Below, in pieces: positions 1 through 12,381 of a stretch of DNA of 64,000 nucleotides. The stretch's first letter is position 1. Each line of letters opens with the position of its first letter. This DNA comes from Cyanoderma ruficeps (Eukaryota; Chordata; Aves; Passeriformes; Timaliidae), in assembly GCA_008694505.1 (NCBI GenBank), contig VZDJ01000623.1, forward strand, positions 14,286,988 to 14,350,987, read 5' to 3'. Under the pieces are notes generated by a model. It saw only the letters and a list, made by a program, of their open reading frames with translations, did no database searches and was not told the DNA's origin. A program made the translations under genes and the position numbers.

Positions 1-3000
1 ATACCCTCCAAACACCTTCCATGTCTAAGTTAATTGAAGTATTTTAAGTCCCCAAAGAAATGAGAAGAGATAAAGTTAATTCCATGTTTAGAGACATTTT
101 TCTTATTTTGAGGTAGAGATCATCTTTGAGATTCAATTATTTTGAGGTCTACAGTACTAGGAATATGGTAAACCACAACAGAATTAGCTTTAAGAGTATA
201 CTGTCAGAAGCTCTGTCTATTTTATTAAATTCTGGGATACTTCTGAGCCCTTGGTCTGATTTCCCTAGTTGTTCCCCATTTTTAAGGATGGTTTACATTC
301 AAAGCAAGAGAAAGAAAAAAGAACAGGGTCAAGAATATATTATCAGCCTAATAAGAAAAAATTAAATGCAAATGAAAAGCAACATTCCAGCTACAATGAT
401 AGCAACAAGTATAGTACAAATTAGTACAGGAAAAACTATATATTATTACCTTTAGAATCCTTTTAGAACATCCTTTGTTAAAAGATATCCTTATTTGCTG
501 ACACTGTATTCACCTTCCCAGTTTCCCTCCAGTTTCCCCAGCCAAGTGGGGTTGTGCTGTCATGGTGAGTCACCAACGTGCTGAGCACCTTCCTGGGAGA
601 AATGCAGAGTTACTGGTCAGGGTCCCATAATCCTCAATGTTTGGATGTGCCTGGGTTTATTAGATATATATTTTGATGTATATTAGAAATGTATACTAAT
701 GTATACTACCTATGAACCCAGCAAAACCAGGCTGTAAATAAAGTCTCTTAAGCTTTTCCTTTATATAAGCAGTTACTGAGGTGATTTTAAGCTGATTTTT
801 TTTTTGTCACAGAAAAATTTTTTTTCTCAATCTAGTAAAAATTCTCATAAAACTTGTCTTCTTCCCTTAAAAGTGATTGATATATCAGAAAAACCTTCGA
901 GGACTTAGACCTGAAAACTAAATAGTGAGAAAATAATTTGACTTTGGAAGTTATTTTAAAGTAAAAGGGACAACATAAAAAAATGTGGGAAACATAAGAA
1001 AAGATAACCAGCATGCTCCAACAGTTAATTTTGTGATTAACAGTATGAGAGTGGAGCTAAAAAAGAAAATATTCTGTTTCATTATTAAGTTCCATACAGT
1101 CTCACTACTTTCTGCTTTTAAAAAAAATATTTGGAAGAGCCTGAATTCCATGTATTTATTTAATTTTCTGCTTTATTTTCCATTTTCCAATTAAAAATTC
1201 CCTCAATACTAATTTTCTAGCACATTCTTTAGTAAACACTTAACAAAAACAACAACAAAAGCTTTAAGGATTAAAATTTGATTATTAAGAAGTGTCTAGT
1301 AGGTAACATCTTAGTCTATATTTTTTACTAACAATCTGTCAATAAAGAGCTTAATCTTCAAATTCTTGAAACCACTGGAAAGGAAATATATCCGAATATC
1401 TAAAGTACAATCAGGCACTGACCTAAGACCTTTGAAAATCTATTAAAAAAAAAAAAAAAGTTAGTAAATACATGAAACAGAAATTTCTTCACAATTATTA
1501 TACTTACCTGGGCTGAGACTTTCCTTCAATCTTTACATTTATTGGAAGCAAGGTATTAGAGCGTCATGCTTATTTCAAGTGTGTGTGCTCAATATTTTGC
1601 TACAGTTTCCTTCTTTCCCTTTCTGGATCAAAATCATTGATTCTGTCCTGGAGTTAAAATTCCCTACTATGAAATTTTTTGATAATTTAAATTCTGATCA
1701 GCTCTATTTAGAAACATTTTCATCTGGTCCTGATTATATTCAGACACAAAATATTTCATATAAATGGGTTAAATTGAAAGGTCGAGCTTTTGATGGACCA
1801 AATCTACTGGAAAAAGGAAACTCATTGTGTTATCACAGGACATCTACCAACTCTTTATAGGTGAGTAAAACATGCTGAGGGAGATCTCAGAATGGGATTT
1901 AGGGAATATTTTGCCGAAGCCCATCATGCTATTATTATCTAAATTAAACTGCAGAATTAAATTGTCACAGGACGAAAGTCAAAAGTACAAATTAAATCAA
2001 AAAGCAATTAGAGATATCTATGGCTTAAAAGTCCTTACAGACCTTTTAAATGCCAAGTTATAAATAGGAATTTTAACTAAGGAGATGCCAATACTGCAAG
2101 CTGTTGGAAACTGACAGAGAGTATGCTGGGGAAAAGACTACTCCTTACAAAACCCATTTTTGTATCAATTTTCTAACTATGTTTCCACTTGCTGCAATAA
2201 GCACAGAGTGCTTTTCTAGATGGATATTTGTTCTTAGTTCATACAACCATTCCTGAAAGTTGCATTTAAGTTCTGAAATATTCCATTATTTCCCAAGTTG
2301 CAACAGACTTAATGTATATTCAATAAGATTAGTAACAAAAGTAGCTTGTGCTTTATTCTTTATGTGTTCACGTCATTGAATCCGTTGTTTTGGGCGAAAT
2401 GTTGAATGTGTCACCTTTAACCCAGCTGCCTAAAAAAAGAGAAAAAAACCCCAAAAAACAGAAAAGTAGACTCATTCAGGCAAAACTATATGCATTAATG
2501 ATGTTAGGAGAAGAAGCCTTAAGAAAAATGCTTCCATTAGAATTGCCATTTTAAGAAAAAAAAAAATCCATGTGGATGCGATTAGAGAAAGCAACTCTCA
2601 GTTTTGAAAGCTAGAGCTGATTTCATACTCATCTCTTGTGTCTGTTGCTTCCTTGCTTGTAGGACTACAGAAAGCAGAATTCTGAAGAAAAGAGAAGACT
2701 TTTAAGGCAAATGTGAGGTAAAATGAAAAGGAAAAAATGAGGAATTAGGAAAGATATCTAAAGATATCTTTATTCTAAGATAAAGATATTCTTTATATTC
2801 TTTATCTTAGAATTTTTCAAAATGGTCCCGATAAAGCTGTGCAACAAAAGTCATTTTTAGAAACTTGGATCAATAGTATGGAGAAGCCAACAAAGTAATG
2901 AGATTGAAACCTAGTTCACCCAGGATATTTACAGAAGGCAAAGTGATTAGAAAACATAACTTTAAATTCAAACCCCAGATAATTTAGCAAGCTCAACCGT

Positions 3001-6000
3001 CCTAATCTTTTTGGCTCATAGTAAATCAAAAACACACAACCCCTAAAACATTTTTAAAAATCTAGCACAATGTGAATTTTCAAGCAAAGAAGATTAATTC
3101 TCAGAGCTTGTTCCTTCCTGCAACACTTCCCAGCTACTGAGGAGTGATTTGACATAGAATATATTTCACATGAATTGACCATGGGGCTCTGAAGTCTGAA
3201 GCTGGATGATGGCAACTATGGAACTGGAAATGAAGCATAATGAGTCTGATGAATAACTAAAAAGACAGGCTATAGCACAGATGGAAAATTTCACTAAAAA
3301 AAGTAAAATTATCATCATTCTGGCTATGGGAGGAATGGCATTTTCAGTGACATTGCTGAATAGGCAAGAGGGAAGTGTATTTGGCTGGGACCTATGTTTA
3401 CACTAGAAGGGAGATTGTAGAGGCATTATTGTGATTGATTCTCACAGTATGCTGGATCAGCTAAAGGTTCATACTTATGGCATTTCAGATTTGCATAAGA
3501 GGAAAATGTATTTCTGTCCCCTTATATTAACTTAAGCATCAGTACAAAGTATTGCACATTAACAAGAAGTACATTTCTACATGGAAAGCAGCGTTGAGTT
3601 TATTCTATGGGAAATTTCATTCCTCTTTTTTTGACGTAATGTTTGATGTACTCAAATGTACAACTATATCTTGTGGGTGTATTCTACATAAATCAATCTG
3701 ATGAAATCTGGTAAAACTGCGTATTCACTGCGGATCAGAACAAAGTTTTGCAGCAGAAGCTGGTACAGTCACGACAGAGTGGGGACAGTGGAAATATTTA
3801 ATGGCCTCTAAATTTCCATGTTGAATGTGTTTTCATACTGGCCTCAGCAATGCATTGTAAGCTTGCTGATTCAGACTTTTCTAAAAAAACAAAGCTGTTA
3901 TTTGTGTGTCCATACCTAATCCACTAGTAAGCTTCATTATGTTAACTCAAAAAAAGTACTGTCATTTGCTGTATCTCCCAAACAGATAAAAAAAGTCTAA
4001 ATTAAGTATGACTGAATAGGTTAAAATATATTTTCTAGGAAATTTCCTAGGTGGAGAATTAATTATCATTCTACAGTTAACCCAGTGTAAGGAATCTGCC
4101 TATCTTGATCTGACTTTCAAAAGACAAGATTTGTTTGTGCTGCAGAGTGTATTTTGTTCCACTCATATTTTATATTTATATTAAGTTTATATATCTGTCT
4201 ATGAGATTAGAATGGCTTCATTTCAGCCACTGAATACAATAGGTTCACATAAAATGTATGTCTTTCTCCATGAGTTTATAATTTTTTCTTGTGAGGTTTC
4301 CCTACTTTCTGAATAGTGAATATATTTTTTACTTTAAAAACATTTTATATATATTAAATATTAAATATTTTATATATTCAAACCAAAATATACATGTGAC
4401 AGAATTCAAAAATGACCTATGATCATGGGTGAATTATAGATATGTATTGCTAAAATTAGTAAATACATTCAGTAATTCACCTCTCTGTATAGCATTTAAT
4501 CTTTTAAAAATTTTCCTTTGTAGTTGTTTTTTACTCAAGTGTCATATAACTGATTTAAAAGAAAAATAAAGCAAGCAAAGAAACCTATCAATCTTTGTCA
4601 GTTCAGAATTGCTCTTGAAAAGAGCATGTAAGGAAGACAGAGATATTATTCTGACAATCTCCACATCTCTGAAAGTTGTTTCTAAGTGATGTATTAAACA
4701 ACCCACCATCAGCCATGGATCAAAATCAAGGAAAAAAAAAATACACCATTATTTGGATAAACCTAAGAATTTTATTCAACTGTTTTCTTCTTAAGCAATA
4801 AATATATTAAAAAAATGTTCTTTTCACATTTACCTTCTGATCCTGTCAATGTTTTGATATCAACACTTGCATTAAAAGAGTTAATTAATAAGATATTGAT
4901 AGACATTTCAAAAATTCCACATTCCTTAAATTTCAAGAAATCAATACAGAATTTTGATGAAACATTCATATTTATCAGCCAATGTAGTGTTTATCTCAAA
5001 GTGTAGTATCTGGGAAGACAACTTAGAGATAAGGCTTCTGGAAACACAGAGCGACAGATAAAGCTAAGGATTTCAGATTGTCTCTCCTACCAAAATTCCT
5101 AATCTATATTTAGTCATACGGAATTAGAAGAAAAGTTTATGAAAAATTTCAGTAAGAGCTTAAAAAGTTTAAATCATTAAGTGATTATGAAGAAGAATGC
5201 ATGTATCTGAATGATTCCTTTCCTGTTTTATTCCAGTTCTATGAAAAAAAAGCCTAAAAATTATTTTTAATCTTTATACATGGAGATTGGTCTATTCATG
5301 CTTCACTTTCTTATAGATTCTGAATTCAAAAGTTCTTTTTTATTTTAGATATCTTTTGAAACAGAACGTCAGGACCAAAATAGTAAGACTAACTGTGGAG
5401 ACCCTACAGATGCAAAAAGCACTATATTTAACTGTATTGTCACCATTTTTGTTTGAACTTTGAAATATTTTTTCCAGTTCAAGCACTTAGATAATAAGCA
5501 ATAGTATTTTCTGCTCTGTACTGCACTATCACTCATTTCTGACAAGATTTGGGTGTGCTCAATTGAACTAAAATTATAGATTAGTATTTGATTTGCACTT
5601 TTGAATAAATATATGAGAAAATCAGCTAGCCAACTTTCAAAAGTTTTGGGTTAGATATTTCATTGTTTTTTTCTGTTTTGGTTTTATTCTATCATCTTTG
5701 CCTTCCTTTTTTGTAATATTTTTTTATATCAATATTTTTCAACTTTTTTTTCAAGATTGATAATTTAATACTTATGTGCAGGAAATTTAAATTGTGAGAA
5801 AATATGTTAATTATAAAACCTAGAAAAACTATATATTAGAACTTTAGGCCTGTGCATTATGAAGGTTTTTGAGTTTTGGAAGAATGAATTAAAACTATAA
5901 TCTAAGTTGTTACTGTAAAGTAATACGGGACTATTTTTCTGTTCTACTGCAGCTGTGTCCTGATCTCTCAGGAACTTTTCACCTGACTCAGGGAAAAAAA

Positions 6001-8857
6001 GGAAGAATTAAAATTGTCTGCTAATAATTGTACCCTTCATGTTTTTTGAGCAAGAAGCCTTCTGAAAATAATTAGAGACAGTCTGAGATTTCACTGCTAT
6101 TAATTTTGAACTCCGTTTTTATCTAAAACTTTTTATCCAAAACTGCTGGGTTCTAGTATAAATTTAACTTGTCTGTTCACTAAAGATGTCTGATTTAGCA
6201 CCCAATAATTTTACTGCCTATTATGTAAGCAAATGATACCTGTTAGTGATAATCACATTCATCACATTAGATACTACTAATCATAGAACCCTTTAAAACT
6301 TAGGTGCAGGTGATCATCAATATTTTGTTCAAACATGCAATGATCAGTAGTTTTAAAGTTATCTAAAATAAGGCAATTTTTTCCCAGGCCATATAATCAT
6401 TATGACATGAAAAATCCAATGTTGCAGCAATAAACTATTAATGATAATCATGGTGCGTTATAGAAACATGTTATAAATCGGGCTGCAGCTTTGGAAGTTT
6501 GGAGCTCATTTTTCCTTTGTGAAACACTGTATTCTACTGACAATATCTGGATATATTGCAAAAATGTCATTTCTTGAGTGTTCTCATTTGATGGTAGAAG
6601 ATGCAGAAGTATTGATTCAGCAATATCCTTACAGTTTTCTCACTCTCCTCAAACAGCCATGACCTGGAATCATCCTGGAGGTGACAATGGCTGTCTGGAA
6701 AGAGATGACAGACCTTTCACTACACTCCAGCTACTTTACTACCTATGAAGAGTGATACTATTAAAGTGACTTTTTTCCCTCTGGTTCTTGTAGATAGTGA
6801 AAGGGGTTAATGTCATTTTGTGCTGCTTTGTGTGACTCTGTGTCTGTGCTCGGTCAGGGGCAATAAAAAGGCAAGGCAGAAACATATGAGGAGATGTGCA
6901 GTCCCTTCAGGCCAAGCAGGGGTTCTGCTCTTTATTCCAAATAGTATTTTTATTTTCATTCAGTCAAAATATGAAGTGCCTACAAATTTAGCTGGACTTA
7001 TCACCTGTTAGATGAGAGGTTTTCTCCACAAAAATATTTAAAAAGAACTCCAGACTTTTTATCTGCTGGTGCTTTGGACTAAGATTCTTATTTGAGTGGC
7101 TATACTGACCAAGACGCCCGTTTTTCCTTTTGTGTTTGTTTTGTTGTTGGGGGTGTGATGGGGAAGGGAGGTGATTTGTTTTGTTTTATTTTTTATTATT
7201 TGTCTGCTCTGTGGAAAAGTTCCATTCAGTAACCTCAAAATAATAAAAACTCTAGGTTGTTTCATGTGACACTACTATCAGATTATTAAGTAATAAATAA
7301 CAACTATTGTAGAATTTGTTCAGGAAAGAGTCTAGCAAATTGTGTCCTATGGGAAGAATGGAATTTATCTCTTTCTATTGCTTCTTTTCATCCTATAGAA
7401 CCGGTATATGAGCTCTCTTTTATTTTCCAAAATAATTGTTTCTAAAAAATATTTCTAATAAATTGTATGGGTTTTAGTATTAGCCAGGAACTTTACTAAT
7501 CATCTTAGCATGAGTTGAGTGATAAATTTTCCTGAAAAAAATTCAAGTAACAAGTTATTTCTTTGTAATGAAGTAAACCAGAATCTAAAGAAACATAAAT
7601 TATTACTCTCATTTATCCAGGTATTTGGACTATGTATTACTAGTAAATTCAATTTTTTTGGAAATAAAAAGTTCCAGACGGCTACAAAGTACACATAGTG
7701 CTCCCAAATCTGATAATCTACAGTAACTCCTACAAATATATCATAAAGCATTTGAGGTTGAGCCTTGGTGCAGTCATGGTAAAATGGAATTGTTAAAACA
7801 TCTGCAACTATGTGGGAACTGATAAGTGGAATTTATACTTGAGAATGTAATAGGAGTTGACACCTCTTTGTGACGTGACTGTATCATAGATTGCCTGCGG
7901 CCTGATAGCATCACTATTTCTTGCGGGCAGAGATGTATTTGCTGAAGGTGAAAATGTCATTTAAACAGTTGATACCTTTCAAATAGTATAAACTTAATGC
8001 CTTGTACAGTTCTTGCCTTTTCAGAACAAATATACACAACTTGAAATTCTGGAGAAAGAAATAATGCATCCGTGATTATTAAGTCAAGCCAGAATATACA
8101 TTTGCAACAACACACACTATCTGTAGAGGAATTGGATTTGTTGTGGCAAAGATTAATAATCAGATATTCCTGTGAGTCTGGGAATAACGATTTGACATAA
8201 TGGATACCTGTTTATTTTATTTATCTTGCAAATAAAAGCCACGGAACTGTTTTAAAAACCCCTTTATATTTAGAGAGGACCTAACAAAATCAAAACCTCC
8301 TTTACAACACAGCTTGCTCCCATATAAGAGGTAAAGAAGTAAATGGTCACAGCTGACACTGAAAAGGAAGTCTGAGCATAAGTCAAGAGGAATATATTCA
8401 GACATAAACTCAAAAGTTATTTTTATTTATATGAGAAATTATATTTAAGAGTGCATACATTGACTTCCATTTGGTGACATGATCAAAGATTAAAATGAGG
8501 TGTTTGTTCCCTGCCATATTTCCAGCTTCCAGGCTCGCCGCTATGTCGTCACGTCAGCAGTTTGTTACCAGAACAGCATCTCGCATTCACGATGTGCCAA
8601 ATGAACCAATCAAAGCTTCTGTTGTCTCCTTTTGGCTTTTTCTGAAATTTCCTTCTTTTCACTCTGACATTGTTTCTCTACACTCTGTCCAACAGCCCTT
8701 GCTTCATCACACTCCGCTTCTCGGCCTTCCCTTTGTTTGCATCTTTGCTTCCTTCATGGTAATGCCAATGGCAGAGCACTGCCAAGACAAGACAGGTGAT
8801 GCTCCTGAAGGGACAGGGAGCCAGGAGCTAATGGTGGGACCGGGCCGGCCAGCTCGG
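1..8857. other. AT-rich non-coding stretch, presumed ME3 intron
   Basis: No coding exon, RNA gene or recognisable transposable element could be supported here. Open frames are all short (at most 127 codons) and resemble no family I know. The DNA is AT-rich with many A/T homopolymers. Malic-enzyme exons that should precede the one at 15433 (for example those carrying the catalytic Tyr and Lys) were looked for by eye and not found, so the stretch is inferred to be intronic. Very diverged repeats could be missed. Confidence 0.5.
2772..2813. repeat. Perfect inverted repeat, 15-bp arms
   Basis: Arms 2772-2786 and 2799-2813 are exact reverse complements around a 12-nt AT-rich loop. The arms are AT-rich (core TCTAAGATAAAG). 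No gene lies next to it, so nothing suggests a terminator role; a chance or microsatellite-derived hairpin is most likely. Confidence 0.7.
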
Positions 8858-9255
8858 AACCGGTCGGAACCGGTCTGAACCGGTCTGAACTGGTTGGAAC
8901 CGGTTGGAACCGGTTGGAACCGGTTGGAACCGGTCGGAACCGGTCTGAACCAGTCGGAACCGGTTTGAACCGGTCTGAACTGGTCGGAATCGGTTTGAAC
9001 CGGTCTGAACCGGTCTGAACTGGTCGGAAACGGTCGGAACCGGTCTGAACTGGTCTGAACCAGTTTGAACTGGTCGGAACCGGTCGGAACCGGTCTGAAC
9101 CGGTTGGAACCGGTCTGAACCTGTCTGAACCGGTCTGAACCGGTTTGAACCGGTCGGAACCGGTTTGAACCGGTCTGAACTGGTCGGAACCGGTTTGAAC
9201 CGGTTTGAACTGGTTGGAACCAGTTTGAATCAGTCTGAACCGGTCTGAACCGGTC
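8858..9255. repeat. 10-bp minisatellite, left block (unit GAACCGGTYK)
   Basis: Forty units follow each other with an AACCGGT-type core at 8858, 8868 and so on to 9248, every 10 bp without an indel. Variants are mostly substitutions (AACTGGTC, AACCAGTT). About nine units carry the exact palindrome AACCGGTT and many more AACCGGTC. The unit lacks stop codons in several frames, which creates long meaningless open frames coding a 10-residue repeat. The block ends exactly at the TG terminus of an LTR at 9256. The core matches the known consensus of Grainyhead-like factors; binding is only inference. Confidence 0.95.
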
Positions 9256-9976
9256 TGTCATGGGTTGGCACTAGTCAAAAGCCAGTGCACCCATGAGTGT
9301 ATAGTTTTTTAATAAACTACTGTGAGATGTGGTCAGTCAGGAACAGAGCAGAGCAGGCCTGTCACTTGAAATAGGAAACATTTATTAACCTACATAACAA
9401 TAATAATAGACAATACAAAACAACAGACAATAGACACAGGAAGAAAACCCAATCACCCAAAGGCAGGAAAAAAACTCCCCAGAACACTCTTCCTCCTCCC
9501 CCCAATTTCCATCTTTTACATGCTCAACACTTGTCACCAGCACATACTTTCATTTACTTGCTTGAACCTTCCACAACTCTGGGTTCCCAATTCAAGCCAT
9601 TATCCTTTAAAAACACAATCCTCAATCCATCCAGAGAGAGAAAGAGGAGTCTCTCTCACACCACAGACCGCCCCCCACAGGAAACACAGGGCCATCCTCC
9701 CGTGCTCCCACATCACCCATGGCACCACTCGAAGAACTCCACCACGGTGACACCCTCCTTCCATGTCCGGTGCTCTCACCACCGTCCATGGGACAACTAG
9801 ATAGGGCTCTTTTAAGGATGTTTGGCCCAGTACCAAAAACCAGCCATCTCTTCTATTGGGACTAGCAGTCCCCCCCAGATTCACCCCTGGGGCCGAGGGT
9901 CTCAGAAACAAGCCACAAAGTCTTTGGCTTTGAACCAAACAGCATCCACCCAATTCAGTTTCATTTATATTTAGGA
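9256..9976 (-). mobile_element. Truncated ERV LTR (copy A), promoter-upstream half missing
   Basis: This copy aligns closely and in the same direction with 12382-13101 of the full LTR further right. On the - strand it ends in CA at 9256 and carries an AATAAA signal (TTTATT on + at 9381-9386) and a TATA-type box (ATTTATA on + at 9963-9969). Homology stops at about 9976, roughly seven bases beyond the TATA box, where an ambiguous base and the 10-bp minisatellite take over. The roughly 455-bp U3 part seen in the other copy is absent. No coding capacity; the + strand open frames in it are antisense shadows. Confidence 0.85.
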
Positions 9977-9977
9977 N
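9977..9977. other. Ambiguous base N at LTR/minisatellite junction
   Basis: A single N lies exactly where LTR copy A stops and the second minisatellite block starts. It marks unresolved or conflicting assembly evidence at this breakpoint. Confidence 0.9.
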
Positions 9978-10320
9978 GGTTTGAACCGGTCAGAACCGGT
10001 CAGAACCGGTCGGAACCGGTCGGAACCGGTCGGAACCGGATTGAACCGGTCTGAACCGGTTTGAACCGGTTTGAACCGGTCTGAACCGGTCTGAACCGGT
10101 TTGAACCGGTCGGGACCGGTCTGAACCGGTCTTGACCGGTCGGAACCGGTCTGAACCGGTTTGAACCGGTCTGAACCGGTCTGAACCGGTCTGAACCGGT
10201 TTAAACCGGTTGGAACCGGTCTGAACCGGTCTGAACCAGTCTGAACCAGTTGGAACCGGTCTGAACCGGTCGGAACCGGTTGGAGCGAAAACCCGGACCG
10301 GATTGTTCCTGGTGACCGGA
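9978..10320. repeat. 10-bp minisatellite, right block
   Basis: Thirty units with the core AACCGGT (or one-base variants) sit at 9984, 9994 and so on to 10274, again in unbroken 10-bp register. The repeat then decays over 10281-10320. It is the same unit and orientation as the block left of the LTR, so the LTR fragment is embedded in one array. About seven units hold exact AACCGGTT. The apparent 123-133-codon frames across it are repeat artefacts. Confidence 0.95.
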
Positions 10321-10341
10321 CTGGAGTATTGTAGCACCCTA

Positions 10342-11012
10342 ATTTGTATACTACGTGGCACGTAATTTGCATATTATACTACGCAACGTGTAATTTGCAT
10401 AATGTGCGGCGAGTAATTTGCATATTATACTACGCGGTACGTAATTTGCATATTATACTACACTGCGTGTAATTTGCATAATATGCATTGCTTGATTTGC
10501 ATACCACACACTGCGTAATTTGCATGATACACATTGCACGCCACGCCGTATGCAAATTACACAATGTGTAGTATGCCCATTATGCACTGCATAGTAAGAT
10601 ATGCAAATTACCAGCCACATGTTACGCAAATCACGTGTATTATATTATGTTGCGCGTAATTTGCATAATATGTGGTGCGTCTTTTGCATATTATACTACG
10701 CAGTGCGTAATTTGCATAATGCACATTGCGTAATTTGCATACTACGCGCTGCGAAATTTGCATAATACACATTACACGCCACATAGTTTGCAAATTGCAC
10801 AATGCGTAGCATGCAAATTACGCACCGCGTAGCAAGAGATGCAAATTACGTGCCGTGTGGTATGCAAATCACGTGTATTATACTACACGGCGTGTAATTA
10901 GCATAATACGTGGTGCGTGGTTTGCACATTATACTACGTGGCGTGTAATTTGCATAATATGCATTGCATAATTTGCATACTGCACGGCACGTAATTTGCA
11001 TAATACGCATTG
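10342..11012. repeat. Compound satellite of octamer motifs with 238-bp higher-order unit
   Basis: Nineteen exact ATTTGCAT/ATGCAAAT octamers occur here. Fourteen are on + (10365, 10393, 10416, 10444, 10472, 10495, 10518, 10659, 10710, 10733, 10756, 10948, 10971, 10994) and five on - (10550, 10601, 10811, 10839, 10862). One-to-two-base variants fill the gaps. Within a block, spacing is always 23 or 28 bp, reflecting two unit types that share the octamer and differ in the linker. Blocks alternate + / - / + / - / +. Ten successive motif positions from 10518 to 10756 recur exactly 238 bp later (10756 to 10994), so there are about 2.5 copies of a 238-bp higher-order repeat. The octamer is the known POU/Oct factor site; function here is not shown. 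Confidence 0.92.
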
Positions 11013-12381
11013 ACAGGGGACCACTTGGACACCATACACAAGGGATGCAGGGTAGTTTCTGCAGTCATCAGCAAAGAAACTGCAAACATTGAAGGGCAGC
11101 ACAATGTTGCAGTGAAAGGGTGATAAGCCAGTGACCTAAGGTGCATGGCATACATTTCAGATGTTCCCAACCAGCTATTCCCAACTGTGATAATTAGATA
11201 ATATTAGGTTACCTCTCCTAATTTAGGTGTCTAAAGTTAGCTCTCTTAATTTAGAATGGTCAGCTTAGTTTACCTTCACAGACACTCTGTTATCTACTTC
11301 TGTTTTTCAATTAGACTAGTTGAATTTAGAATTAGAAAGAAGTTGCTACTGGATATGGCCTTTCTCTCCATGGTCTGAGAGGGCAGTCAGAGTTGTCCAG
11401 CTGGGCATTACACAACCAGCTTTTCATATGTAAAGGTAGTGGAAGAAATCCCATTCTGCACCGCATTTCATTGGCTGGATTCCAATCCATGTAGCAGCTC
11501 TCAGGAGACCCTTTCCCTTTGCAGTACCAAGTATTCTCCACCTTCTTACCAGAGCTAGACTTTTTCTTAACATTGTTGCATATTAAAGGACTTCTGTGCT
11601 CCAGTCCCAAGTTGGCTACATTTTACTTTTGGGTGCTACCCAAACATTCTTTGTAGAGCGCTCTGAATTCCTTTGGGATGAAAGGAATTACACAAATATT
11701 GAGATGTTGTGCCGTGGGGGAGGGACAATAGAACTGACTCATCATGTTGATACTCACAAAGATCTTACTGCACATGGCCCCAGCAGCTGGTTTGTTCAAA
11801 CTCCTTGCTAAGTTTATCCTTAGCTTGCTCTGGTCACCCTCAGATGGAGCATTGTACACAGCCACCAAAGTAGCACTAGAAAGGGGCAGCAAGACTGGTA
11901 GATTTCTAAGACAACTCAGTAAGTCAGCTGCCTAGTTGTGCTTAATTTCAGTAACTTTGGGTAGCAAAAGTTGATCACAATTTCACAAATTTCTCTCAAA
12001 ACTTCAGTAAGGTGAGTAATCCTTGAGGACTAAGATCATGATCTGAGATTCCCATCTTTAACTGTGGATCCAAAATTGTCGGTTCTTTCAATTAAAGCAT
12101 CCATTCATTGGGTCTTACCATGACCAGTTTGTGGTCTTTATGAATGAAAGCTTCAGTTTTCACCTTATGCAAAGGCTCACATAAGCTCAAAAATGAAGTT
12201 CATGCTTTAAAAAGCTCAGTAGATGTATTGCAGTGGAAAAGAAAACAATTTGAAAAAAATACCTCATTGAGAAGAGCCTGTACTGCAGCACTGAGGGGCA
12301 GAAGGAGAAATGAAGTGTTTATGGGCTACCACACTTCTTTTGTGCTCTGCTTAATAAGGATCAGAGGTGAAAATAAGAGAT
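11013..12381. other. Unassigned non-coding segment between satellite and LTR copy B
   Basis: No retroviral internal sequence, tRNA primer-binding site next to the LTR, or coding exon was seen. Open frames are at most 92 codons and unrecognised. It therefore does not look like the inside of a provirus bounded by the two LTR copies. An old, diverged DNA transposon cannot be excluded. Confidence 0.45.

Noticed and set aside
1579..1860. 93-codon frame ending at a GTGAGT-like donor
   Set aside because: No recognisable domain and no splice acceptor with matching phase; AT-rich background makes it likely chance.
8707..9261. Long open frame coding a 10-residue repeat on the - strand
   Set aside because: It is the translation of a stop-free 10-bp minisatellite; several frames are open at once and no gene context exists.
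9520..9800. Paired similar open frames in 9531-9800 and 12654-12989
   Set aside because: They look like paralogous proteins only because both lie antisense in two copies of one LTR.
9971..10372. Two further repetitive open frames on the - strand
   Set aside because: Same minisatellite artefact; one even runs through the ambiguous base.
10342..11012. CRISPR-like array
   Set aside because: The regular spacing comes from repeating linkers, not unique spacers; orientation flips inside the array, and this is a vertebrate genome.
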